Part shown: piece by piece, positions 8,679 through 18,024 of the stretch | How the letters are laid out: each line of letters starts with the position of its first letter | How positions within the stretch are numbered: position 1 is the stretch's first letter | Assembly: GCF_009728935.1 (NCBI RefSeq) | Contig: NZ_CP034235.1 | Coordinates: forward strand, 4,626,001 to 4,690,000 | DNA from: Paenibacillus psychroresistens | GTDB lineage: Bacteria; Bacillota; Bacilli; Paenibacillales; NBRC-103111 | Direction of reading: 5' to 3' | DNA: 64,000 nucleotides | Position numbers and translations under genes: made by a program | The notes under the pieces: generated by a model | Database searches by the model: none | Told to the model about the DNA's origin: nothing | What the model saw: only the letters and a program-made list of their open reading frames with translations

Positions 8679-10013
8679 CTACATCACATTTGCGGTTTTA
8701 GGTGGATATTGATTGATTAAGGGTCTGCCGATTGAATAATATTCCAAGCCTGAGCTTTCGATCTGATCCTTGCTAAAAACATTACGGCCATCAATCAGAA
8801 TTCGATTCTGCATGGTTGCAGCCATTCTCGGTAGATTGATTTGACTAAACTCACTCCAGTCTGTTAATAAACAAACCGCATCGCAGCCCTCAGCAGCCGC
8901 ATAAGCATCTTTACACCATTTAATCGATGGGTGATCCAATACCTTCTTGAACTTATCCATGGCAATCGGGTCATATAGTTTTAATTTGGCTCCTTCACGA
9001 ACCAAGAGCTCGATAATCTCAAGTGAAGGCGCATCACGAATATCATCCGTATTAGGTTTAAAGGACAGCCCCCAAATCCCGATAGTAGCTCCTTTTAGCT
9101 GATGAAGCGACTCTCTAAGCTTGGAGATAATTTGAAACCTTTGTCCCTTGTTGACTTCAACAACAGATTGCAGCAGCTTAAATTCATAGTTCACATTGCC
9201 GGCAATTTGGATGAGTGCTTTAGTATCCTTAGGAAAGCAAGAGCCGCCATAACCAATTCCTGCTTGGAGAAATGAGCTGCCAATTCGGCGATCCAAGCCC
9301 ATGCCTTTGGAAACCTCCATGACATCTGCACCGACTTTTTCACAAATATTTGCGATCTCGTTGATAAAAGATATTTTGGTAGCTAGAAAAGCGTTGGATG
9401 CATATTTAATCATTTCAGCACTGCGGATATCTGTAATGAAAATCTGTTCGGAGAAGCTAAGATGCAAGGCAATCATTGTCGCTGCGAGCTCATTTTTATC
9501 TAGGCCAATGACAATTCGATCCGGATGCAAAGTATCATCAATTGCTGTACCTTCACGTAAAAACTCAGGAGCTGAAACAAAATCAAAAGGATGATCGGTT
9601 AAGGAAGCAACTAGCTTAGCCAGCATTTCATTGGTTCCAACGGGCACAGTGCTTTTGGTAAGAATGATTTTGTAGCCATCCATCGCTGCAGCAATTTCTT
9701 TGACCGCTGCCTTGATATAGCTCAAATCAGCTGCCCCGTTATCCATGGAAGGTGTACCAACAGCAAGAATAACAATATCTGAACGTCGGATGGCATCACT
9801 CATATCCGTGGTAAACTCAAGCCGTTCTGCTTTCAAATTACGTTCTATAAACGCTTCGATTTTAGGCTCATAGATAGGTGATTCATATTGGTTCAAGCGA
9901 TTGATTTTATCTACATCGGAATCTACGCATATGACATGATTACCTTTTTCTGCAAAACAAACGCCTGAGACAAGACCCACATAACCTGTTCCGATCACTG
10001 CTAATTTCATCAT
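8679..10013 (-). CDS. ugd: UDP-glucose 6-dehydrogenase
   Basis: Oxidises UDP-glucose to UDP-glucuronate with two NAD+. The Rossmann motif GTGYVG is at residues 8-13, and the catalytic Cys259 lies in YGGSCFPKDTKAL. The 444-aa length is normal for the bacterial family. Two ATG codons open the frame (10011-10013 and 10008-10010); GAGGGGAG upstream fits either. With the first, the gene overlaps the preceding GT4 stop by 4 nt. With GalU at 21101-21991 it forms the supply line glucose-1-P to UDP-Glc to UDP-GlcA, so the polymer is probably acidic. A UDP-ManNAc or UDP-GlcNAc dehydrogenase is a less likely reading. Confidence 0.9.
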   Translation of the reverse strand: MMKLAVIGTGYVGLVSGVCFAEKGNHVICVDSDVDKINRLNQYESPIYEPKIEAFIERNLKAERLEFTTDMSDAIRRSDIVILAVGTPSMDNGAADLSYIKAAVKEIAAAMDGYKIILTKSTVPVGTNEMLAKLVASLTDHPFDFVSAPEFLREGTAIDDTLHPDRIVIGLDKNELAATMIALHLSFSEQIFITDIRSAEMIKYASNAFLATKISFINEIANICEKVGADVMEVSKGMGLDRRIGSSFLQAGIGYGGSCFPKDTKALIQIAGNVNYEFKLLQSVVEVNKGQRFQIISKLRESLHQLKGATIGIWGLSFKPNTDDIRDAPSLEIIELLVREGAKLKLYDPIAMDKFKKVLDHPSIKWCKDAYAAAEGCDAVCLLTDWSEFSQINLPRMAATMQNRILIDGRNVFSKDQIESSGLEYYSIGRPLINQYPPKTANVM

Positions 10014-11122
10014 AATGACTCCCCTCGATTGGCTAAGAATTTGGCATAGGATTGCTTCACGTATTCTTTAAAGTTCACTTTAAAGTTCTCTTCATCAAAC
10101 TTTTGGGCATGAGCGATAATATCTTGGACGTTCCATGGGTGACTTTCAATTTCTTCAATCGCCCCCTGCAAGCTGTCCACTTCATGCTTTTGAAAAAAAA
10201 CTCCGTTCACTCTCGGCACTATCGTATCTAAAGCTCCCCCCGCTTCATAGGCAATAACTGGTCTACCTGCAGCATTCGCTTCTAATGGTGTAATTCCAAA
10301 ATCCTCTTCACCAGGAAAAAGCAATGCTCGACATTGTGACATCAATCCCGTAACTTCTTCATCAGGCAATCTACCAAGAAAATGAATATTGCTTTTAGCC
10401 ATTCCTATCAGTCGTTTCTTGTCTGTTCCCTCACCCACGATATAGAGCGGCAGCCCATTCTTATTAAAGGTTTCGACTGCTAGATCAATGCGCTTATAAG
10501 CAACCAATCGGGAGACAACTAGATAAAAATCACCAATTTGCGTTGAGCTCGTAAAACGTGTTGTATTGATAGGTGGATAAATGATATCTGAATCCCGTTG
10601 ATAATAGTTCTGGATTCGCTTCTTGACCACAGATGAATTGGCAATGAATTGATTGACATTCTGGGAGGTGCGCTTATCCCAGGTTTTCAGCTTTTGCATA
10701 TACATTTTGAGCATGCTTTTCATTATGTTCGACTTCGATTGACCCTCCATATAAGTATCATAATCCCAAGCAAACCGCATTGGAGTATGGCAATAGCAGA
10801 GATGAAAAGTGCTTTTAGGTACTTGAATGCTTTTCATAAATGCGCTGCTGGAGCTTAATACAATATCAAAGTCTTCAAAATTAAAATCACGGATGGCAAG
10901 CGGGTATAACGGCAGCATCGATTTAAAATTCTTTTGCACGCCTGGTATTTTTTGCAGCCACGTCGTATGAATTTCGGCATCCTTGAGATTCTCAAGCAAC
11001 CGGCTTTTATTAATAACGGTTGTATAAATAGGGGCTTCCGGATACAAGTGATGCAGCACCTCGACAACTCGCTCCGCTCCACCCATTTGGATCAAGTAAT
11101 CATGTGCAATCGCAATTTTCAT
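10010..11122 (-). CDS. Glycosyltransferase family 4 (mannosyltransferase-like)
   Basis: A cytoplasmic GT-B retaining transferase that adds one sugar to the lipid-linked repeat unit. The N-terminus AIAHDYLIQMGGAERVVEVL is typical of GT4 enzymes that use GDP-mannose or a related donor. The C-terminal donor site has the E-x7-E pattern in EEDFGITPLEANAAGRPVIA. It is preceded by a 192-bp gap that holds two hairpins, and followed by ugd with a 4-nt overlap. The start ATG at 11120-11122 has CTAAGGAGG upstream, attached to hairpin element B. Donor and linkage are not certain. Confidence 0.88.
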   Translation of the reverse strand: MKIAIAHDYLIQMGGAERVVEVLHHLYPEAPIYTTVINKSRLLENLKDAEIHTTWLQKIPGVQKNFKSMLPLYPLAIRDFNFEDFDIVLSSSSAFMKSIQVPKSTFHLCYCHTPMRFAWDYDTYMEGQSKSNIMKSMLKMYMQKLKTWDKRTSQNVNQFIANSSVVKKRIQNYYQRDSDIIYPPINTTRFTSSTQIGDFYLVVSRLVAYKRIDLAVETFNKNGLPLYIVGEGTDKKRLIGMAKSNIHFLGRLPDEEVTGLMSQCRALLFPGEEDFGITPLEANAAGRPVIAYEAGGALDTIVPRVNGVFFQKHEVDSLQGAIEEIESHPWNVQDIIAHAQKFDEENFKVNFKEYVKQSYAKFLANRGESL

Positions 11123-11127
11123 GGAAA

Positions 11128-11170
11128 CCTCCTTAGAGTTTGCCTTGGCAAACTTTCTTCGTAAGCATTT
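11128..11170 (-). repeat. EPS intergenic hairpin element B (before GT4)
   Basis: Minus strand: GCTTACGAAG, stem AGTTTGCC / GGCAAACT (8 bp, 2-nt loop), then CTAAGGAGG 5 nt before the GT4 start. Same layout as elements A and C with different but still paired stem bases. Confidence 0.65.
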
Positions 11171-11222
11171 GCTTAATTTTCACTTCAGCAAAACTAGCTT
11201 GTTAAGTATTTGATTTCTATTA

Positions 11223-11243
11223 CTTGGGGTTATCTACCCCAAG
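11223..11243. repeat. Isolated GC-rich hairpin in the 192-bp gap
   Basis: A perfect 8-bp inverted repeat (CTTGGGGT / ACCCCAAG, 5-nt loop TATCT) lies mid-gap between two GT4 genes. Neither strand has a T run after it, so it is not a standard terminator. It could be an RNA-processing or stabilising element, or a protein site. Confidence 0.45.
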
Positions 11244-11314
11244 AAGTTACCAATGAAAGGGTTCTGAACAAATTTACAAAAATGTTCATACTAATTATTA
11301 CCTCGAAATTCACA

Positions 11315-12457
11315 TCAAGCTTTCACAATGACCCGCTTATAGTAAGTCGTGATTTTCTTAATGGTGCGGTCAATTGTGAAATCAGACTCGACACGTTTCA
11401 AGGCATTTTCGCTCATTAGTTTGCGTTCATCTGGGTGATCGAGCATCCATTGTATAGAATGTCTCAGCAGCTCAGGATCTCTTGGTGTAATCAATAATCC
11501 TGTTTTGTTATGAACAACAATTTCAACAGGGCCGCCTTCATTCGAGGCGATAACAGGCAAACCAACTGCCATACCTTCTACGATAACTTGACCAAAAGGC
11601 TCAGGTGTAATGGAGGTATGAACAAGCAGATCCACCTGATGCATCAGCTCAAGCACATTATTCACATGGCCTAACATCGAAACGTTAGATAAACCATTCG
11701 ATTTGATTTGCTGCTGGAGTGTTTTTTTGTATTCGTCTTCTCCAAAAAGCGCATCACCTGCAAGCCAGAACTTCACATTCTTATTAGGCAGGAAGGATTT
11801 CGCAGCCTCGAGTAGAATGTGCTGCCCTTTCCAATGGGCAAGCCGTCCAACCAGCAGGATAATAAATTCATCCTTATCCTTTTTCAAGGATTCTTTGCGC
11901 CCAATTTCTTTGGCAAAGGCGGAATAAACAACCAGTGTTTTCTTCTTCTCCGGTAAACTCAAGGCATGCAGCGTAGATTCAGAATTGGCAATCACTCCAT
12001 TAGGTACAAAGCGTGAAAGCAGCTTAACTGCTTTAGCGACTATTGGCTTCATATAAGGCGGATTGATGTGATCTCGAATGTGCCAGATAACTGGTATCCC
12101 GGAAAATTTAGCAGCTACTGCTCCATATAAGGCTGATTTCAGTGAGTTGGTATGTATGCAAACAACATGCTCCTGCTTCAGCAAACGGGCAAGCTTTCTC
12201 CCGTAGGTGAACATCGAAAGACCAGCAGCAATGCTTCCCCAATTGAGAGCATTACGATTGCGATGTCTAACTTTTTCAGACAGTGGGATGACTCGAACAT
12301 CAACACCATGTACTCGAAGTCGATCAGCTAGCTCCCCCTCTTCGGCAAGAATGACTAGTGGGGTAATATCATCATTTAAATTGGTTAGAATATTGTAGAG
12401 TGCGACCTCGCCGCCGCTCCATTTCGCAGTATGATCAAGAAATGCGATCCGTATCAT
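11315..12457 (-). CDS. Glycosyltransferase family 4
   Basis: A 380-aa GT-B transferase for repeat-unit assembly. The N-terminal glycine-rich loop is in DHTAKWSGGEVALYNIL, the linker motif is LVGRLAHWKGQHILLEAA, and the donor-site motif is PEPFGQVIVEGMAVGLPVIA with E-x7-E spacing. The start overlaps the stop of the preceding GT4 gene by 4 nt (ATGA), a sign of translational coupling. It is followed by the 192-bp gap. Which sugar it adds cannot be read from sequence. Confidence 0.88.
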   Translation of the reverse strand: MIRIAFLDHTAKWSGGEVALYNILTNLNDDITPLVILAEEGELADRLRVHGVDVRVIPLSEKVRHRNRNALNWGSIAAGLSMFTYGRKLARLLKQEHVVCIHTNSLKSALYGAVAAKFSGIPVIWHIRDHINPPYMKPIVAKAVKLLSRFVPNGVIANSESTLHALSLPEKKKTLVVYSAFAKEIGRKESLKKDKDEFIILLVGRLAHWKGQHILLEAAKSFLPNKNVKFWLAGDALFGEDEYKKTLQQQIKSNGLSNVSMLGHVNNVLELMHQVDLLVHTSITPEPFGQVIVEGMAVGLPVIASNEGGPVEIVVHNKTGLLITPRDPELLRHSIQWMLDHPDERKLMSENALKRVESDFTIDRTIKKITTYYKRVIVKA

Positions 12458-13647
12458 GGTCGAACCTCCTTATTCATCACAGCTTGCTGCAATACAGCTT
12501 CAACCTGCTTAACTACCTGTTCCCAAGTGTATTTCTCCATAACATGGCTTCTACATTCCTCTGCAGTTGGCCATTGCTCTTTTTGACCCATTAACCGAAT
12601 TAGACCTTTTGCCATATCCTCGCTTCTCGGACTGTCGAATAGCATTTTCGGACGAAAGGCTTGGAGGATTTCACGGTTACCACCGACTGGAGTTGCCATA
12701 ACAGGCAATCCGGAAGCCATCGCTTCTACGGTAATTAGCCCAAATCCCTCGAGGTTTTGTGTAGGAACAACGAACAAGTCTGCCGCTTGATAATACTTAG
12801 GCAAATCGCCGTCTGCAATAAAGCCCAGCAATTTCACTTTATCCACTAAGCCATGCAGCTTAATTCTTTCATTAAGCTCGTCCAGTAAAGGCCCTCTTCC
12901 GCCAATTAATAAAATGGATTTGGGATGAATTTGAATAACTTCCTTCCAAGCATCCAGTAGCTGCAGCAAACCCATGCGATTAACCAATCGTCGCACTGTC
13001 AACACAATCGTGTGATCCTCAGGTATGTCCAGGGATCTTTTTAGAGCAACTCGATCCTTAAAAACTTCAAATGGTTGAAAGCGTTGTGTGTCTGCAGCTC
13101 CGGGAATAATCGATATTTTGCTCATAGGCACCCCATATTTCTGATGAAGTATGTCACGAAACGCTTCACTAAGTACTACAAAATGATCCGCAAGCCTATA
13201 AGCTTTTTGCTCAATATTTCGTGCTATCAACGTCTTTAGCTTATGTCTTAAGCCTTGACCCTCCAGCTTAATTTCCTCGCTCCAAGGTCCATGAAACACC
13301 ATAACAACAGGAATGCCTCTACTTTTCGCTTCCTGGGCAGGGCCTACACCATAAGGCGCAAAGTGTGTAAATAAAATATCAATCTTTTGTTGGTTCATAA
13401 TTTGATCGGCATGCTCCTGAAATACCTGCTTCCGTTTTTGGAGCGCCATTTCGTTATTGCCGATATTGAGAATAACCAATTTACTATTAGGAACATCCGG
13501 CTTAGTCGCGCTGCAGATTAGTGCTTGAACTTGATTGCGTTCCGCAAGCTTCTTGCTAATGGAGCTGAAATAAGTATTCAATCCCCCAGCCTGTAAAGAT
13601 GGCCAGCTAAGTCCAGTAGTCAGAATGTTCAAGCTATTGTGCGACAT
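12454..13647 (-). CDS. Glycosyltransferase family 4
   Basis: A 397-aa GT-B transferase. The frame is open to 13716, but AAAGGAGGAG lies 7 nt before the ATG at 13645-13647, so I set the start there; it overlaps the preceding GT2 gene by 14 bp. Typical features are GLSWPSLQAGGLNTYFSSI near the N-terminus, VVLTVRRLVNRMGL in the middle and LEGFGLITVEAMASGLPVMA at the donor site. It lies in an unbroken run of overlapping genes, so its product very likely works on the same repeat unit. Confidence 0.87.
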   Translation of the reverse strand: MSHNSLNILTTGLSWPSLQAGGLNTYFSSISKKLAERNQVQALICSATKPDVPNSKLVILNIGNNEMALQKRKQVFQEHADQIMNQQKIDILFTHFAPYGVGPAQEAKSRGIPVVMVFHGPWSEEIKLEGQGLRHKLKTLIARNIEQKAYRLADHFVVLSEAFRDILHQKYGVPMSKISIIPGAADTQRFQPFEVFKDRVALKRSLDIPEDHTIVLTVRRLVNRMGLLQLLDAWKEVIQIHPKSILLIGGRGPLLDELNERIKLHGLVDKVKLLGFIADGDLPKYYQAADLFVVPTQNLEGFGLITVEAMASGLPVMATPVGGNREILQAFRPKMLFDSPRSEDMAKGLIRLMGQKEQWPTAEECRSHVMEKYTWEQVVKQVEAVLQQAVMNKEVRP

Positions 13648-14467
13648 AGGTTTCTCCTCCTTTGGCATTTTTCTCGGCAGTGCGTTTTGCCTGCTTCTGC
13701 ATATGTGAAAGCTCATAATGCTTAAAGCAAACCTGGTACTCGTACATCACCCAGAACATCGAAACGGCGAACCCGGCAACTCCTTTTTTGTAAAGCCCAT
13801 GAAGGATATATTTCTGTAAAAAGCGAGCAGGTGGCAGAAACAGCAAGGCAGAGATTCGAAAAGGCTTGGAATGGATATATGCCGTTTGGGCTTCCAAATC
13901 GGTGTATTTATTAAATCGTTGAATGTGATCGTGGATACTGCGGAATCCGTAATGCCACAAAACACCTTTCATTTTTACAATCTGCTCACTTTCTACATCT
14001 ATCGCCTCATGCACCAATAAGTCTTTAATGGCATGGTATTTTCGGTTATATAAACGGACTAGATGCTCTCCGCGATCCAACCAACGTCCGAGGAAATCCC
14101 CAATCCGATAAACCGAATATGCGGTGTTCCCGTCCTTCAATTGTGCTTTTTTCTGGAGAATCTCGGCAGCAAGCTCTTTGCTCACCACTTCATCTGTATC
14201 AATGAAGAAAATCCAATCATACGAAGCATGCTCCACTCCAAATATTCGCTGCTTGGCATAACCTGGCCATGGATTGGCGTAGACCTCACAGCCCAGCTGA
14301 GCTGAAACCTGCATGCTGGCATCCTTGCTCCCTCCATCTATCACCACAATTTCATCAGCGAAGATTTGGCAGGATTTAATCGCATTGGATATTCGCGTTT
14401 CATCATCTTGAGCGATAATGACCACGGATATCCGCTGATCTATAGTTTCATTCTTTCGCGTTTTCAT
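13634..14467 (-). CDS. Glycosyltransferase family 2 (WaaE/KdtX-like)
   Basis: A 277-aa inverting GT-A transferase. It has the N-terminal block ISVVIIAQDDETRISNAIKS, DEIVVIDGGSKDA for nucleotide binding and the metal-binding FFIDTDEVVS. The C-terminal part has hydrophobic stretches near FRISALLFLPPARFLQ and GVAGFAVSMFWVMYEY, suggesting membrane association. The ATG at 14465-14467 follows GGGGGGCACCTAT and overlaps the flippase stop by 4 nt. The WaaE-like group is better known from core LPS, but the family also occurs in Gram-positive EPS loci, as here. Confidence 0.85.
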   Translation of the reverse strand: MKTRKNETIDQRISVVIIAQDDETRISNAIKSCQIFADEIVVIDGGSKDASMQVSAQLGCEVYANPWPGYAKQRIFGVEHASYDWIFFIDTDEVVSKELAAEILQKKAQLKDGNTAYSVYRIGDFLGRWLDRGEHLVRLYNRKYHAIKDLLVHEAIDVESEQIVKMKGVLWHYGFRSIHDHIQRFNKYTDLEAQTAYIHSKPFRISALLFLPPARFLQKYILHGLYKKGVAGFAVSMFWVMYEYQVCFKHYELSHMQKQAKRTAEKNAKGGETYVAQ

Positions 14468-15807
14468 ATAGGTGCCCCCCTTTTCCTATCCAGCATTGAC
14501 TTCAACCATCTAAGGTCGTCCATTGTCACAACTAAAGGTGGGATTTTCATCCTAAGAATAAAGCGGACATTAAGCAGAATGAAGCAGAAGCGCAGCAAGA
14601 CAGATGAAAGCATCGCCGCTCCTGCTCCAATAAGTCCAAATTTAGGAACCAATACCATCAATAACGGAATCACTAAGAGCAATCCCAAAGCTTGCAATAA
14701 AGTAACAATTTTCGGTTTGCCCATGGCCATGAAAACCTGAGCTAGCACCATAGTCCCACCTCCAATGGAAACCTCCAAAAGCAGCAATCTGAAAACTCCA
14801 AGCGCTTCTTTAAAATCCGGTCCATACAAGACATGAAAGACAAATGGAGCGACAACCATTAAGCAGCCTGATGCGAGAAGCGCAACAAAGGTGCTTATTC
14901 GAAATACTCGGAATGTAAGGACAACTGCTTGTTCCTTCTCTAAACCTGAAGCTTTCGGGAATAATACGGCAATGATCGATGTTGAGAAAATATTCACCAT
15001 TCGTGATAAACTAACCGCTACAGCATAGAGTCCCAAGTGCTTCGCATTTAGCATTCCGGCAATAATAATCTGATCGACATAATAAGAAACATTGCCCATT
15101 AAGTCATTTCCGTAAGAGCCCATTCCGTAAGAGATTAATTTCCGAAAAGATGACCAGCCTTTTATTTTCTCAATGGGCTTATAAGCCCTGAGCAATCTTA
15201 TCGTTGTCGCTGTAATGAACGGGATAGAGGGTATTAAATAAGCCAACGCCGAAGTATAGGCATTCATTGTTCCCGTTACAATAAGGATTGCTAATCCCGT
15301 TAATGTGCAGAGCGGGGCTAGATAACGCTGCTTATTGTATTGCTTGTATTCCCCTCGAACCTGCATTGCAGCATTATTGATTTGTGAAATAACGAAGAAA
15401 GGACAAAGCACCATGGAGCATTGAGCGAAAAGAATAACTGGATCGCTGAATGACTTTAACCAAATCGGAAGGAGTACTATACCAATACCCATGGCAAGCA
15501 AACCAAAGGCGACTCCCATCCGCAAGGAAGTGACGTAAAGCTGCGCGGCATTGGCCGTAAACTTCTTGATATTGAAGATCAAGGCTGACGGAATCCCAAA
15601 AGCCATACTAAATGCTAGAAACTGCGACCAGATAACCATCGCTGTCTGCTCACCACGTCCGGTTGGACCTAGATATCTGGCAGTTAGAACACCTGTCAGC
15701 ATATTAATGACTAGAACTAGAATGCTGAACCCAAATGTTAAAAGAGTTGCCGTGGTGGTTGCCGATTTAATTGACGGTAGTTTTATTTTCATCAATAGCT
15801 GCTGCAT
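14464..15807 (-). CDS. Polysaccharide flippase (Wzx-type, MATE/MOP superfamily)
   Basis: A 447-aa protein with about 12-14 hydrophobic segments and the family pattern LTGVLTARYLGPTGRGEQTA near the N-terminus. It would move the undecaprenyl-linked repeat unit to the outer membrane face. The start at 15805-15807 has AGGAGGTGACTTCAC upstream, so the 41-bp overlap with the preceding polymerase-like gene is real. That overlap is the largest in the locus. The MATE drug exporter alternative is unlikely in this context. Confidence 0.88.
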   Translation of the reverse strand: MQQLLMKIKLPSIKSATTTATLLTFGFSILVLVINMLTGVLTARYLGPTGRGEQTAMVIWSQFLAFSMAFGIPSALIFNIKKFTANAAQLYVTSLRMGVAFGLLAMGIGIVLLPIWLKSFSDPVILFAQCSMVLCPFFVISQINNAAMQVRGEYKQYNKQRYLAPLCTLTGLAILIVTGTMNAYTSALAYLIPSIPFITATTIRLLRAYKPIEKIKGWSSFRKLISYGMGSYGNDLMGNVSYYVDQIIIAGMLNAKHLGLYAVAVSLSRMVNIFSTSIIAVLFPKASGLEKEQAVVLTFRVFRISTFVALLASGCLMVVAPFVFHVLYGPDFKEALGVFRLLLLEVSIGGGTMVLAQVFMAMGKPKIVTLLQALGLLLVIPLLMVLVPKFGLIGAGAAMLSSVLLRFCFILLNVRFILRMKIPPLVVTMDDLRWLKSMLDRKRGAPI

Positions 15808-17254
15808 GTGAAGTCACCTCCTTTCGATTATCAATCAGTTCTTTTGCGCCAAATCCAAGTCCCACTAGGAACCAGATAAGAAACCCTCGCAATCCCGGAA
15901 ATCCATTATCAGTAGACAAACTCGCAATCGCTCCGGCAAATGCGGATAAGGAAAGTCGCGTGTATAGATTCCAGATGCTATCCTCTCTAACACGTTTAAT
16001 AATTATTTTGGCCAAAAGCCACAAAGCTCTAAAATATAAGATCCCGCCGACAATCCCAAAAGTGAAAAATATCGCAATAAATCCATTATCCATTACGCCA
16101 AATTCCCCTAAGGCACCGCCATTATCCAGCTTTGTCGCTTGACCCAAGCTACCGATTCCTGAACCAAGCGGTGAATGTAAAACCATCGGCAGCATAGTGT
16201 GGAATAAATCCAAACGTTCATTATAAGAATGATCCTCGGAAATATCCGAAAGAGTTTGCATCCTCATAACTAATCCTTCCGCTCCTGGAAGATGCGGCAC
16301 AGCTATATACAACACTGCAGCAAGAGCAGCAAGCTGGAAAAGCAGTCTCCATTTCATCGATGAAGCTGAGGTTAGAACAAAGCTCAGAATCATTACTATT
16401 AAAATTAACCAAGCAGATCGAACTAATGTTGTCAGTAAACAAATGATGACTAGCACAACACCCAACCAATTTAAAGCGCCTCGCCACTTGCGTACGAATA
16501 TCATGGGCACCAAGGAAAATGCGAAAAATTGTGCGGTTGGCCCAGGTGAATTCATAGTGGAGAATACGCGAATTTGCAAAGGTAATGGATTACCGATCGA
16601 AATCATCTCTACATGATTCATCCAAAAGGCATCCCAAGGAGGCACTACCATGTATTGAATCAGCCCATATATGGCAACTAAAACGGATATGTTGGAAAAA
16701 TTGCGCAGCATTTGATCCATATCCTTCATCTTAAAAGCCGCAACGGTGCAATAAGGAATAAGTAACATAGGGATTAAATAATTTGCAAGATCATAAACCG
16801 TACTAATCCCATTCTTCATTAACCCGATCATACTGCCATAAGCTAAGGCAATTGCAAAATAACAAATGACTTGAGTGATGGGACGATTCATTCGATGAAT
16901 ATAAAAAATCGCAGGTATAATGACGGTGGCACTAGAGATTAAGGGAGCTAAACTTAGCAAGGAAACGGGATGATAAACTCCTTCAATCCAATCGGCTACC
17001 CGTCTAATTTCCGGTGCCACAGCCCAAACCAATAAATTATAAGGAATAAGATAAGTCGAATGCAGAAAAGCCAGAATAAAAGCAGGAAACACGACCAAAG
17101 TAAGTAAAGCAATTTGTGGACTGATCGTATAATTCATCTTGGCGCTGACCAGTCCAATAAACAACGAAGTTAGCAAGAGACAGGGAATAATGAACCAATA
17201 GGTTCGCATAACATCGGTAAAGGAATATCCCTGTATCCAGCGAACAGTTTTCAT
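15767..17254 (-). CDS. O-antigen ligase/polymerase family membrane protein (second of two)
   Basis: A 495-aa protein with about 11-12 membrane segments and a large outside loop containing SDISEDHSYNERLDLF and HSPLGSGIGSLGQ, the pattern of the Wzy_C (O-antigen ligase) family. Such proteins either polymerise repeat units or transfer finished chains. Two are present (other at 18021-19382), so one may polymerise and the other ligate, or one may act on another glycan. The ATG overlaps the WecG/TagA gene stop by 4 nt and follows a run of GGGAGG-like sites. Confidence 0.82.
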   Translation of the reverse strand: MKTVRWIQGYSFTDVMRTYWFIIPCLLLTSLFIGLVSAKMNYTISPQIALLTLVVFPAFILAFLHSTYLIPYNLLVWAVAPEIRRVADWIEGVYHPVSLLSLAPLISSATVIIPAIFYIHRMNRPITQVICYFAIALAYGSMIGLMKNGISTVYDLANYLIPMLLIPYCTVAAFKMKDMDQMLRNFSNISVLVAIYGLIQYMVVPPWDAFWMNHVEMISIGNPLPLQIRVFSTMNSPGPTAQFFAFSLVPMIFVRKWRGALNWLGVVLVIICLLTTLVRSAWLILIVMILSFVLTSASSMKWRLLFQLAALAAVLYIAVPHLPGAEGLVMRMQTLSDISEDHSYNERLDLFHTMLPMVLHSPLGSGIGSLGQATKLDNGGALGEFGVMDNGFIAIFFTFGIVGGILYFRALWLLAKIIIKRVREDSIWNLYTRLSLSAFAGAIASLSTDNGFPGLRGFLIWFLVGLGFGAKELIDNRKEVTSHAAAIDENKTTVN

Positions 17255-18024
17255 TCGCCCTCCCTCCCTTTCATCCTTTTCTGTAATAACAGCTCTTTAG
17301 CTAATAGAACCAAGAACATCGAATCCTCTACCAAATATCGCTTCCAAAGTCTTTTCGGTTCATGAGCCAGTCGCCAAAACCATTCAAATCCGGTAGTCTG
17401 CATAATGCGTGGTGCTCGTTTGACAGATCCGGCAATAAAATCAAAGGTCGCTCCTACCCCGATTGAAACGGGTGCTTTGTAAGAGATGTAATGCTTATGA
17501 ATCCATTTTTCTTGCTTAGGTGCTCCCACACCAACAAAAACAATATCGGGTTTGGCATCAATCAGCATATCCACAATAAATTTATTTTCTGCGTCATTGT
17601 GCTCGAAGCCCATAGAAGGGGAATAACATCCGACAATATTAAGCTTTGGATAAAGCACCTTCAGCTTCTTAATTGCTTTCTCTGGAATCCCTTTGGCTGA
17701 TCCTAGAAAAAACAAACGATATTCGCGTTCCTCGAAGGATTTTCCTAACAGCTTAAACAAATCTGCACCTGAAACCTTTTGCTTAAGCGGTTTACTCAAT
17801 AGCTTGGATGCCCAGACAAGAGGCATGCCATCTGCTACTACAGCACCCGCCTGTGAATAAACCTTGCGGAATTCCTGATCCTTGCGCAGCTTCATTAAAT
17901 GATCTACATTGCAGGTCAGAATATAAGATTGCTTCTGATAAGAAATAGCTTGATCAATGTAATCCAGCAAATCCAAGAAGTCATAATTATCGAAATCAAC
18001 GTTAAACATCCTCACCCTGCTCAT
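17251..18024 (-). CDS. WecG/TagA/CpsF family glycosyltransferase (GT26)
   Basis: A 257-aa transferase of family GT26, which adds the second sugar (ManNAc, Glc or similar) to the undecaprenyl-linked first sugar. Motifs: YILTCNVDHLMKLRK near the start, VVADGMPLVWASKLL, and FVGVGAPKQEKWIHKH. The open frame extends to 18093, but the ATG at 18022-18024 overlaps the previous stop by 4 nt and has AAAAGAAGTGAT upstream. It is monotopic: basic and hydrophobic residues at the C-terminus (WRLAHEPKRLWKRYL) fit membrane contact. Confidence 0.88.
   Translation of the reverse strand: MSRVRMFNVDFDNYDFLDLLDYIDQAISYQKQSYILTCNVDHLMKLRKDQEFRKVYSQAGAVVADGMPLVWASKLLSKPLKQKVSGADLFKLLGKSFEEREYRLFFLGSAKGIPEKAIKKLKVLYPKLNIVGCYSPSMGFEHNDAENKFIVDMLIDAKPDIVFVGVGAPKQEKWIHKHYISYKAPVSIGVGATFDFIAGSVKRAPRIMQTTGFEWFWRLAHEPKRLWKRYLVEDSMFLVLLAKELLLQKRMKGREGE

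Noticed and set aside
11210-11419. Plus-strand 69-codon frame in the 192-bp gap
   Set aside because: Runs into the antisense of a GT4 gene, has no ribosome site, and covers the hairpin; not credible as a gene.
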